In this document: piece after piece, positions 27,501 through 35,200 of the stretch
Layout: every line of letters starts with the position of its first letter
Position numbering within the stretch: position 1 is the first letter of the stretch
Source of the DNA: Mesostigma viride
Taxonomy: Eukaryota > Streptophyta > Mesostigmatophyceae > Mesostigmatales > Mesostigmataceae
Assembly: GCA_009746045.1 (NCBI GenBank)
Contig: RPFO01000246.1
Coordinates: forward strand, 305,001 to 367,000
DNA length: 62,000 nucleotides
Direction of reading: 5' to 3'
Notes under the pieces: model-generated
Told to the model about the DNA's origin: nothing
The model's database searches: none
Seen by the model: the letters and a program-made list of their open reading frames with translations, nothing else
Translations under genes and position numbers: made by a program

Positions 27501-29359
27501 GGGTAGCCACCCAGGGGCGCCGTCCTTTGCTGCTGCCGCCGCAACGGCAGCCAGCGCCGCTACTGCCGCCTCTGCTGCCGCCTCTGGCTTCTTGGGTTGC
27601 GTGGGGGCGGACGTGGCCAGCCAGTTGATGCCTGAGGCTGTCAGTGCACTCGTTGCCTCGCAATCCTCCCCTTGCCATGGCTGCAGCCGCGGGAGGGGCA
27701 TGTGGGGCTGACCGTTGCCGTTTTCCCCCCCACCGGCCAGAGAGTCCCCACCCTCCCGCCCGCTCACGTGGAATGAGAATCCGTCACTGACTGCCTTGCT
27801 GCCGGCCATGCTGCTGGCATCGTCACCCTCCTCTCCAGATGTCATGCCAGCGCCCTCAGGATTGGCTGCAAAAGGTGGCAAAGCTACTGGCGTGGCAGTG
27901 GGCCATAGATGGCCAGCTGGCAGTGGCGGCCTTGTGTCGTTCCTAGCATCCGTCACGCCCACCAAGGGTCTGACAACTTGCAGCTTCAGCACGGCTGTCT
28001 GTCTGGCCACGGTGTCAGGGTTGTGGGGATATCCAGTACCAGGTGCCAGTGCGTTGCCCCCGTGATCAAGACTGGCAAGTGCGTCTGGGTCGCCTGCATG
28101 AGATGATGCCACAGGGACCATGACGGGGTGCAACAGCTCACCCCCCTGCTTGCTAAGGCACTCGAAACCTGGCGCCGCCTCAGGTGCCGTGTGGTCATCT
28201 CCCAGCATGAAACCACCTGCCAGGCAGGACCAGGGGCATGTCATGTACAGATGGGCAGCAAGTGTGATGCGTCATGCGAGAAGCCTGTAGCGGCAGCGTC
28301 ATGGAAGCTAGCAGCCGGCACGGGAGGCAAGGCTACAGTTTACAGAGGACAGCAGCGCCACTAGATAAAGCACATGCACTAACGCATGCTCTGCAGTGGG
28401 CGTGCAAGTACTGATACTCCGTCACGAGGCGCACCGACCGTGGAGCTGTGTTGCCACTAGGCAAGCATCCTGCGAGCCCATCAGAAATCCCCGCTCCTTA
28501 ACATGATGGCACATGCCCTGCCTGCGAATGCACTCACCCCTCCCCCCAGCACCCTTTTCCTCTCCCCCCCCCTCCATCCCTCCCTTCCTCCCTCCCTTCC
28601 TCCCTCCCTCCCTCCCTTCCTCCCTCCCTCCCTCCCTCCCTCCCTCCCTCCCTCCCTCCCTCCCTCCCTCCCTCCCTCCCTCCCTCCCTCCCTCCCTCCC
28701 TCCCTCCCTCCCTCCCTCCCTCCCTCCCTCCTCCCTCCCTCCCTCCCTCCTCCCTCCCTCCTCCCTCCCTCCCTCCCTCCCTCCCTCCCTCCCTCCCTCC
28801 CTCCCTCCCTCCCTCCCTCCCTCCCTCCCTCCCTCCCTCCCTCCCTCCCTCCCTCCCTCCCTCTCTCCCTTCCTTCCCATCCCCCACCCCTGCCCACCTG
28901 CACCCCTCGGCCACCCCCGCACACCGCTCCGGTTTTTGTTTGCTTAACGACCACTTATCGTCAAGCGTTGCAAAGTGCTACGGTGTGCAGTGGCTTGCAA
29001 GCAACGTTAACGAACGCTGAAGTTGGAAATTCTTGCTTACATAGGCATTTTTTTTACTTACCCAATGAAAGGGATTGTAGCCTTGGGAGGGACGCGTCAA
29101 TGATATCATCAATTGTCTTGCCACCACAATCGTTTACAGCAAATGGGAAGCTTCCCGGTCCGGGCTGCTCCAGATGCCATTGGAGATCCTCGCAGCCAGA
29201 TGCATGCTTTGCAGTAAATGGGTCGCCGGCGAAAGGAGGAAGCTCGTGATTGTCGCAGTCTGAGAGAAGTAGCTTCCATTCGTCGTCAAGAATGTCCTGG
29301 TAATCACCGCCAGCTGGATTTTCTACATGTTTCACAAAGTCGACAACCGAGGTCATCAT
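6386..29359 (-). CDS. BELL-class TALE homeodomain transcription factor (GSP1-like), 8 exons
   Basis: Exons on the minus strand: 29359-29062, 28216-26619, 26176-25949, 25599-25477, 25242-24311, 21197-21137, 7095-7048, 6502-6386. All junctions are GT-AG and every phase matches, giving 3405 nt and about 1134 residues. The C-terminus is a canonical TALE homeodomain (about residues 1035-1098): helix 1 has EIMRGWLIKHFLHP, the three-residue loop extension is PYP, helix 2 follows, and helix 3 is VSDWFVNARARIWKP. HFLHPYP and WFVNAR..WKP.VEE are BELL rather than KNOX signatures. Upstream helices (about 633-780) may be a diverged BELL/POX-type partner-binding domain. In Chlamydomonas the BELL protein GSP1 pairs with the KNOX protein GSM1 after gamete fusion to start the diploid programme; the same role here is inference. 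The start is the first of two ATGs after a GTG-containing leader; an upstream exon cannot be excluded. The homeobox is split by 3.1-kb and 14-kb satellite-filled introns. Confidence 0.85.
6503..7047 (-). other. BELL gene intron 7
   Basis: 545-bp intron, GTGAGT donor at 7047 and CTGCAG acceptor at 6503. No repeat array is present, unlike introns 5 and 6. Confidence 0.7.
7048..7095 (-). CDS. BELL gene exon 7: homeodomain recognition helix
   Basis: A 48-nt exon between GGTGCAG and GTGAGT encodes VSDWFVNARARIWKPT. It contains the W-F-x-N-x-R core of helix 3, with TALE-type small residues, that reads DNA in the major groove. Both ends are phase 0. Confidence 0.9.
7541..21124. repeat. Intronic satellite of 39/34/31-bp units, about 13.6 kb
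   Basis: The common core on the plus strand is TGATCACC-TRTCACCC-ATGCATGCACCG. Cores are joined by three kinds of spacer: TATGCTGGCAG (39-bp unit), TAGCTG or TAGCAG (34 bp), and CAG or TAG (31 bp). I estimate 350-370 units from length. The core holds the palindromes TGATCA and ATGCAT. An R position splits units into CCTATCACCC and CCTGTCACCC types. The latter reads TGACAGGTGATCAC on the homeobox gene's sense strand. Because 39 is divisible by 3, long meaningless frames occur in both directions. Confidence 0.97.
11777..13650. repeat. Homogenised core block of the satellite
   Basis: Inside the array, about 48 consecutive units are 39 bp long and identical to the eye, all of the CCTATCACC type. 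The flanking parts mix 39-, 34- and 31-bp units and both core types. A uniform centre with mixed edges suggests recent amplification or conversion in the centre. Assembly collapse or expansion cannot be excluded from the sequence alone. Confidence 0.85.
21137..21197 (-). CDS. BELL gene exon 6: homeodomain loop and helix 2
   Basis: A 61-nt exon between CCCCACCAG and GTGGGTGGG. One base completes the Pro codon of exon 5, then YPTQQEKKELAAQSNVTIKQ. PYP is the three-residue loop extension that defines TALE homeodomains; K, L, A and Q fall where helix 2 of BELL proteins has them. The exon is an island of 61 coding bases only about 13 bp from one satellite and about 130 bp from the other. Phase is 2 in and 0 out. 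Confidence 0.9.
21198..24310 (-). other. BELL gene intron 5 (3.1 kb, satellite-filled)
   Basis: Donor GTGAGT at 24310, acceptor CCCCACCAG at 21198. The 48-bp satellite occupies 21326-24103. The rest (24104-24310, 21198-21325) is unique sequence without a recognisable feature. Confidence 0.8.
21326..24103. repeat. Intronic satellite of 48-bp units, about 58 copies
   Basis: The plus-strand unit begins GTTTGGTGATAACAGACAAC and ends GCTGAGTAGGGAATATAA. Variable sites are CAA/CGA, TGGCGG/TGGTGG and AACAGA/AAGAGA/AGCAGA. Four units (about 21622, 22052, 22822 and 23440) read AACATCAAC and are 47 bp. They lie 431, 767 and 623 bp apart (8, 15 and 12 full units plus one short unit). The sequence is unrelated to the 39-bp satellite. 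Confidence 0.95.
24311..25242 (-). CDS. BELL gene exon 5: helical region, low-complexity linker, homeodomain helix 1
   Basis: A 932-nt exon. It begins LEAICRPIRRLMQRLL and TSFADDVIALYQGW, an amphipathic stretch that resembles KNOX/BELL N-terminal helices. A Gly/Pro/Gln-rich linker follows, then a basic patch (AEKGRRGK), then LPPEATEIMRGWLIKHFLHP, which is helix 1 of the homeodomain. It ends after two bases of a Pro codon at GTGAGT. Confidence 0.85.
25477..25599 (-). CDS. BELL gene exon 4: helical segment
   Basis: A 123-nt, phase 0/0 exon, HYERIIKEAECMRLNKIAE and on to YRPTAQDTHMK. It is strongly helical and charged. The acceptor ends CGCCAG and the donor is GTACTT. With exons 3 and 5 it likely forms the partner-binding region; this is inference. 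Confidence 0.75.
25949..26176 (-). CDS. BELL gene exon 3
   Basis: A 228-nt, phase 0/0 exon from ANYGPALAQLCQPDRSAL to SVLIVRVLDRKK. Acceptor CATACAG, donor GTGAGG. It encodes hydrophobic helices and a Gly-rich turn. No named domain recognised. Confidence 0.75.
26177..26618 (-). repeat. BELL gene intron 2 with C-tract/TCACCTGATCCATCC repeats
   Basis: A 442-bp intron. At about 26420-26610 the plus strand has CCTGATCCATC or CCTGGTCCATC separated by long C runs (G runs in the sense strand), about eight copies. A GGGT-rich run on the plus strand at 26186-26222 lies near the acceptor end. Confidence 0.7.
26619..28216 (-). CDS. BELL gene exon 2: large low-complexity regulatory exon
   Basis: A 1598-nt exon from GFMLGDDHTAPEAAPGF to SGEDPEFDQ. 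It is rich in Gly, Ala, Ser, Pro and Asp with acidic patches, including an Ala run around 27530-27590 and DMLLDALPGLGLAEDVGDD near the end. Acidic, Leu-containing patches of this kind often act in transcriptional activation; that is inference. The donor is GTGAGTGAAGG. Confidence 0.75.
28217..29061 (-). other. BELL gene intron 1 with (CCCT)n
   Basis: Donor GTAAGT at 29061, acceptor CTGGCAG at 28217. Phase 1 donor and two-base acceptor close to a Gly codon. The (CCCT)n tract at 28573-28870 is the main content. Confidence 0.75.
28573..28870. repeat. (CCCT)n microsatellite in BELL gene intron 1
   Basis: About 300 bp of almost pure CCCT on the plus strand, with a few CCT deletions at 28728-28768. 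The sense strand is (GGGA)n, which can fold as G-quadruplexes. Confidence 0.97.
29062..29359 (-). CDS. BELL gene exon 1: N-terminus
   Basis: Begins with MMTSVVDFVKHVENPAGG and ends DASLPRLQSLSL plus one base at GTAAGT. Acidic and hydrophobic mix with several Cys; no named domain. The frame stays open nine codons further upstream but only from a GTG, so I start at the first ATG (29359). Confidence 0.65.
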
Positions 29360-29386
29360 TAATGGCAAAAAACGCAGCTTGATCAC

Positions 29387-30097
29387 GGACCAACAGCATC
29401 AGGGGGCTCGCCGAGCTAACTGTTTTGATGCTTACGATGGCAGGTTACACCGGGTAAAACTAAGATGCAACGCGCGTTTTAAACATTCTATCCCTTCCTT
29501 ATGCTCAATATTTCCCTTGCGAAATTAAATCTGGTAGGCTGTCTCCTATCCCCCCCAGCAATGCCGATTGCCGAATATCGGCTGGTAGCTGGGCGAATTG
29601 CCGCCTACGTCGCCGTGGCTTCCTCCAGCAAGCCCGCACTAGCTTGCCGAGAAGAAAAACAGCACACATTCCTCTTAAAAAATCTCTCGAAGCGCGAGAA
29701 GAAAGCATTCTTGGAAATGGCTGGCTCGAGCAGGAAGTGCAGACACCGAGATATGAACCGTCACCATTGAAAAGGGCTGTGCCTCAAATCACGTGCGTCC
29801 CGAGCATCTGCGAGAATCAGCGTTCCAGCAACTGTTTTCTGAATCGCCAGGTATGTAGCATGCTTTGGCTACGTGCTCGTATGCGTGGTCGCCCTTCACA
29901 ACTGCCGTACGTGCCGGTTACCAATAATATCTGAAATGGTGCGCTTTCAACTTGTTCTACTACATAAACGCCTGACGGAAATTAGCGATTGGCTGATTCC
30001 AAACCAGTCTGCAAGTTGAACCCAAGTTTCACTTCTAACAAGATGTGCGGCAGGTGTGCGGCTTGAACGAGTTGAGTTTATTCCCGCGCCGGTGTTG
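29387..30097. other. Head-to-head spacer, part 1: no gene seen
   Basis: Upstream side of the homeobox gene. Contains no supported coding frame. It should carry the homeobox promoter, but I see no clear TATA box at a convincing position. Confidence 0.3.
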
Positions 30098-30098
30098 T

Positions 30099-30141
<43 letters not shown>

Positions 30142-30212
30142 GTCCCACGCCGGTGTACCGACACTCCGACAGTGCGGCGTGGGCAACAACAACCACAACA
30201 ACAAGCAAGAAA
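30096..30212. repeat. (GTT)n tract with an inverted (AAC)-rich partner
   Basis: GTT repeats at about 30096-30140 run into GTCCCACGCCG. At 30172 the complementary CGGCGTGGGC-AACAACAACC follows. The two halves could fold into a hairpin of about 40 bp per arm with a short loop. Confidence 0.7.
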
Positions 30213-30252
30213 TTTGCTCGTCATAGGCATTCGTCGAGCGACCAATAAGGAA

Positions 30253-30861
30253 TTCCAGGTAAATAGGTGTACGTTTATTCCAAATATAGCCAGTAGTTAA
30301 TCCCTGCTAAGCCTAGGGTATCAAGATGTCAGTGGCGACCAATAAGGAATTAAGGATATGTATCCGGTCCTCAGCCACTAAAAAGAATCTCTGCTGCCCA
30401 TGTGCGGCGTGGGACTGGGCAACACAACAACGACCTGGACAGCAGCTGTCTAACAGCACAGTCAACGCTCAACGGCTCAAGTAATAAGTACAATTTTATA
30501 ACAGCCCCACCAGTCCCCAGCTTCCGGGTAATTGGGTATTTTTATTAATCAAAGGGGTCTGACCAGTCCCCTTCACCTGTCACATTGTCACCGGTGGGCG
30601 GTGTGACAACCTTCATTTAGGATTTGCTGATACTCATTCCCAATTTTACATCTCTGGTCTATAATAGGATAATATATATACCCACTTACCCGAAAACTGT
30701 CTGACCCATTAGAAGTCCAGTGGCTTCCGTGGTCCGTCTACAGTAAGCCGGCTCCGCTGTAGTAAGGCTCCGTTTTAGCCACTGACATCTTGATACCCTA
30801 GGCTTAGCAGGGATTAACTACTGGCTATATTTGGAATAAACGTACACCTATTTACCTGGAA
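30253..30861. repeat. Perfect 84-bp inverted repeat (609 bp overall)
   Basis: The arm 30253-30336 (starting TTCCAGGTAAATAGG, ending ATGTCAGTGGC) is repeated exactly in reverse complement at 30778-30861. The left arm sits between two 17-bp direct copies of GCGACCAATAAGGAATT (30238-30254 and 30335-30351). There is no transposase frame inside. It may be a MITE or a template-switch inverted duplication. Confidence 0.85.
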
Positions 30862-31293
30862 AAAAAACTGTCTGACCAGTCATGACAGCGCATGCACTTC
30901 CCACTTCCCACCCCTGGCTATCACATGATGATGGTAGGCTGAGCACAACCGAACGTGCCTCCGTCCAAATTCAGCCATTTGTGGCATTGGAATCAACTTC
31001 AGTTGGTTTGACAATACCTACTTATTAGCCAATCATAATAGACAACTCCGATACCTCGACCATGATCGGCGTGGGATTCATAGCTAACTACCTAACTTAA
31101 ACTTCCCACTTCAATCGGCGGTGGCGACTCAGGTAATAATGGAGCTGGTCTAATAACGCGCCCTATTAGCCTTTCACCTGTCACCGCCACACGTGTGTGT
31201 GCCCACCTTCATTAGGATTCGCTGATACTCATTTCCCCTCTCACCTCTTTGGTCCGTAATTGGCTAATAAAATATACCCATTTCCCCGAAAAA
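30573..31293. repeat. Pair of diverged direct repeats of about 125 bp
   Basis: 30573-30702 and 31171-31293 share CACCTGTCAC, CACCTTCATT-AGGAT, GCTGATACTCATT and TATACCCA...CCCGAAAA in the same order, with roughly a quarter of bases different. The first copy lies inside the inverted-repeat structure. Confidence 0.6.
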
Positions 31294-32057
31294 TAATGGA
31301 GCTGTAATGGTCTGTGTCTGCCCTGGACCACGTGGGCACATTGTTGACCTCACGGACCAATGGTCAAAAACAGGCCACCTGGGTTGTCACCAGTCAGTAC
31401 TAGCTAGGTCAGAGCTCAGAAACGAACGTGTTGACAAGGCAGCATTCTCAGCTAAGCCAACTAAAATGTAACGCTGGCAACATGCACGATAGTCGCTTAT
31501 AGTCGGTAAGGCTTAGTATATATCTTGCACAAATTGCTAATATCCGCAAGCAAAACGATGAACAACGATCCTGCGGCATGCAAACGCCGACAATTTGACT
31601 TGCAAGCCCTGTGCAAGCTGGTGTAAAATTCCATGATTAGGCACGCCCCGGTTTCATCTACCCGCTCCGTCTACCTACAACCGTATGTACTGGCCGCCCA
31701 TGTGCGTTGTGGGATTCAACTGACTGACTGACTGTCTGGCCGCCCATGCGCGTCACCGTGGCAGCGTCCGCAAGCGGTCCAGGATGCTCGTTTAGGGTTC
31801 ACCGGTTTTTGACGCAAATGAAATATATACGCGCTTGCTCAGAAAGGGGTATCGGACTGCGATGCAGTTGCCTTGGCCGGCAATATCTGGTTATTTCTCC
31901 AACATAATTTTCCATCTGCCCCGATGTCAAATACACATTACGCATGCGCAGTAGGCAATTTCCATTAGGCATTGCTAATGGAATTCGCCTGGTGCGAGGG
32001 AAGGGCGCCAATGGCAACCAGATAGTGCCCACATAGCTCATATTGGATGTAGCGTGG
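31294..32057. other. Head-to-head spacer, part 2: upstream of the kelch/RING gene
   Basis: No gene seen. TATATATC at about 31513 and ATATATACGC at about 31821 are possible TATA-like motifs for the plus-strand gene. Neither can be tied to a start site. Confidence 0.25.
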
Positions 32058-32254
32058 ATGGATATGCAGCGGTGTGAAGCGCAGCTCCGATACGCGGGGG
32101 TAGTATATTTAATCTTGCTATTTACGGCATCTGTAAATGGCAACGTATTTTCGGTTGCTGTTACTGGACCGCCACCGTTAAGGCTGCATGCTGCAGCCGT
32201 GGTCCAGGGGACCGGCCCTGCAGCAGCAAACAACCGAATGTTTATCCACGGAGG
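32058..32254 (+). CDS. Kelch/RING gene exon 1: signal peptide and first kelch strand
   Basis: [14 protein letters not shown] is followed by [14 protein letters not shown], a hydrophobic core and likely cleavage site, then the first kelch strand ending MFIHGG. ATG at 32058 is the first in frame; 32064 is an alternative. The phase 2 donor GTACGT joins to exon 2 (32414-32466), which supplies [17 protein letters not shown]. Confidence 0.75.
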
Positions 32255-35200
32255 GTACGTGTGCCACGCTTTCAAGGTCCACGATTCAGATTTCTTGTAT
32301 AACATGACGCGGAGCTTCGAATATATCTCTTTATCAACATTTGTTTGTTTCGCGTAACATATTTTCGTTCGTGGCTCTTCACCGGCTCATGCGCGGCTGA
32401 TCTGTTTCTGCAGCTTTGACGGCGTCACGCATCTCTGCAAAAGAGAGCTTTGGTCTCAAGACTTAGGTACGCTCTTCCGCTGCAGACAGGCGTGCTACAT
32501 CTAGTGGAGTTCCCCCCCCAGTACTTAATATAACGACGTAGTGGGAGGATGGATACGTATTGGTCAGTAAAGAAGATCACGCTTGGTAAAATGGAGCGAT
32601 GGAATGCATCTTTCCAGGCAGGGGTACAGACCTGTGCTATCGACAGAGCACTGGGCTATGGGCAGGCAGCAACGAGCCAGAAGCCGTTTTTTTTTTTTCT
32701 TAGTTTTCCCTGAAGCAGATGGCATCCATTCGATTCCCTAGCAGATGCCTTGCAATGCTACCGTTTGGGACAGATGTGCATGTGCTCTACAATGCTGTGT
32801 TGCACAAACGTTCTTGCATTTGTTCTATTTGTGCTTGGGTTTCCCATGGGAAGCAATGACACGCTTGTACTGCGTGTATCCCAGGAAAGGGCGGAGTTTG
32901 AGACAGGACAGCTGTTACTTGGTGCCAGGTGGCAGCATCAATTGCCGTAATGGCCATGGTTCATCGAGGTGGTCTGGCCAGATCCCGCGTGCGTTGCCCC
33001 ACATATTCATAAAAAATGTTACGTACCCACGTTTTGGACTGTCTTACAGGTAGGTATCCCACATGCATGGGGGTTGTGGGTGAACCCTGGGAATAGTAAT
33101 AATAATAATAATAATGATAATAATAATAATAATAATCCCACATGCCTTGCTAGGGCAAGCAAGTTCGGACATGGCCTCCTGCTATCCTGCATGGCATGGG
33201 CGGCCAGGTGTCAACCCTTTTATGCTGTTGTGCGGATGGGTCAACCGGCTCACCCATCCATGGCTGGGACCAGCGGTCTGCTTCCTGTATGTATCAACCA
33301 CCCTGGCAGCCGACTTGCTTGAATCAAGTCACCTCATCCTTTCAGCCAACTGTCCCTTTGCGCTAGCCTCAGTGGCTGGTACCGGTCCCCTAGTACGGCC
33401 GTTGGACCTGCCGTGGGGCTGGTACCGGTCCCCTAGTACGGCCATTGGACCTGCCGTGGGGCTGGTACCGGTCCCCTAGTACGGCCATTGGACCTGCCGT
33501 GGGGCTGGTACCGGTCCCCTAGTACGGCCGTTGGACCTGCCGTGGGGCTGGTACCGGTCCCCTAGTACGGCCATTGGACCTGCCGTGTGGCTGGTACCGG
33601 TCCCCTAGTACGGCCATTGGACCTGCCGTGGGAGTTGTTTGCTTTATTGTTGAAGGTTTTAAGTTGGGTCAAAAAGGTTTTGGTGGGGCATGACTGCAGC
33701 CCAGTACTGCCTCTCACAGCCCGGAAGTGCTACTAAAGCCTATAACTCAGTACAGCCTTGTACAGCTCGGAAGTGCCTACTAGAGCCCATAGCTCAGCAT
33801 AGCCTCGTAGAGCTCGGAAGTGCCTACTAGAGCCTATAGCCCAGAAACGTCGGGTTGAGTCCAGGACATGCCTCCGGCGGGTTGCCAAACTTGGGGCGGG
33901 AATCTCAACTGGCGGCGCGAGCTGAACGCCTCCACTGCCCTTGCTTCGCAAACCGCGCGCTTGTCAGGGGCCCCGAAACAGGGACCCTGTGTCCCCTGTC
34001 CCTTTCATGTCCGTCCTAACGCCAGATGCCCGCGCCACCCCCCCCTTGCGTGCATTTGGTCCGTGACTTGTGCCTATCTGCGCCTCGGCTTGCAGAGACG
34101 GGCGTGTGGCACCTGGACAGCCACCCAGCGATCGACGAAGTCCTCCCCGCGTCCCATTTTGGCCACTCACTCTCCTTCCTGGCCATCCGGCAGCTGCCGC
34201 CCTCCACAAACACGGGCACGGGGGGGGCGTCATCCTCTGCTGACCCCTCGGCCACCCCCGAGGCCACCTGGGGCCCCTACCCTGCCCTCGTTATGTTCGG
34301 GGGAAGCCGCTGTGTTACAGGCGCCGCCGCCGATGGGGACGTGTGGGTGTGGCGGCGGTGGAGAGAGGGCGCGGAGAGGGATCCCGCAGGGGGTCGTGGC
34401 TTGCAGGAGACGGGAGGGGCGGGCCGCTGGTCGCTGGTGATGGCGGGCGGGTCCAAGCGTGCACAGCCGTCGCCACGGATGGGCCACTCGGCGGTGGCGT
34501 TTGACAGCACGGGTGTTATGGGGGGGGCAGACACGGTGGGCCGGCGAGCGGACCTGCTGCTGATTTTTGGCGGCGGCAGTGATGACGCGGGAGGGGAGTG
34601 GATGGCGCTCCCATCGGCAGAGCTGTGGAGGTGAGGGGTGAGGGAAGGGGGGGGGGGGGGCGGGGCACTGGGGAAGGGGGGGGGGGGGGGGGCGGGCGGG
34701 GCACTGGGGAAGGGAGTGTCCTGGGCCTGAGAAAGGGATCGGCGATTTTCTCATTGGGCATTGCTGATTGGAGCTGATTGGCGGTTTGCTGATCGGCTGT
34801 TTACTGGTGGTGGTATGGTGGCAGTTAGGCAGCAGCCACACGGACAGGCTCACATGCTGGGCAGTATGTGGTTAGCAGATGGCTGCCCCATCATCATTAT
34901 GGGCTGCCTTAAGAGGCATTCACACGGGGCTGGACGCTTTAGAAGGGGTGTAGCCTCGAGGAAAGCACTTCTAAAGCGTCCTTGAGTGTGGTGGAGTAGT
35001 GACAGGCAGTGGCATAAGCGTTGGGCGCAGGTTGGCCTCTTGTGACAAATGTGTGTCGAAGTGGCTATGGTAATTGAGCTTGCGTTATTGCTGCCGGCGT
35101 TGTCATGTGGCCGCTTGCCTATCTGGCTTTCCTCGTTGTCAGGTGTGTGTGAAGATGCGTGGATGCATCGCGCATAAATATTTGTTCCTTGTCTCATCTT

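Noticed and set aside
28503-29249. PPSL- and GGRE-repeat frames in both GGGA/CCCT tracts (also 51043-51972)
   Set aside because: Microsatellite translations without unique sequence.
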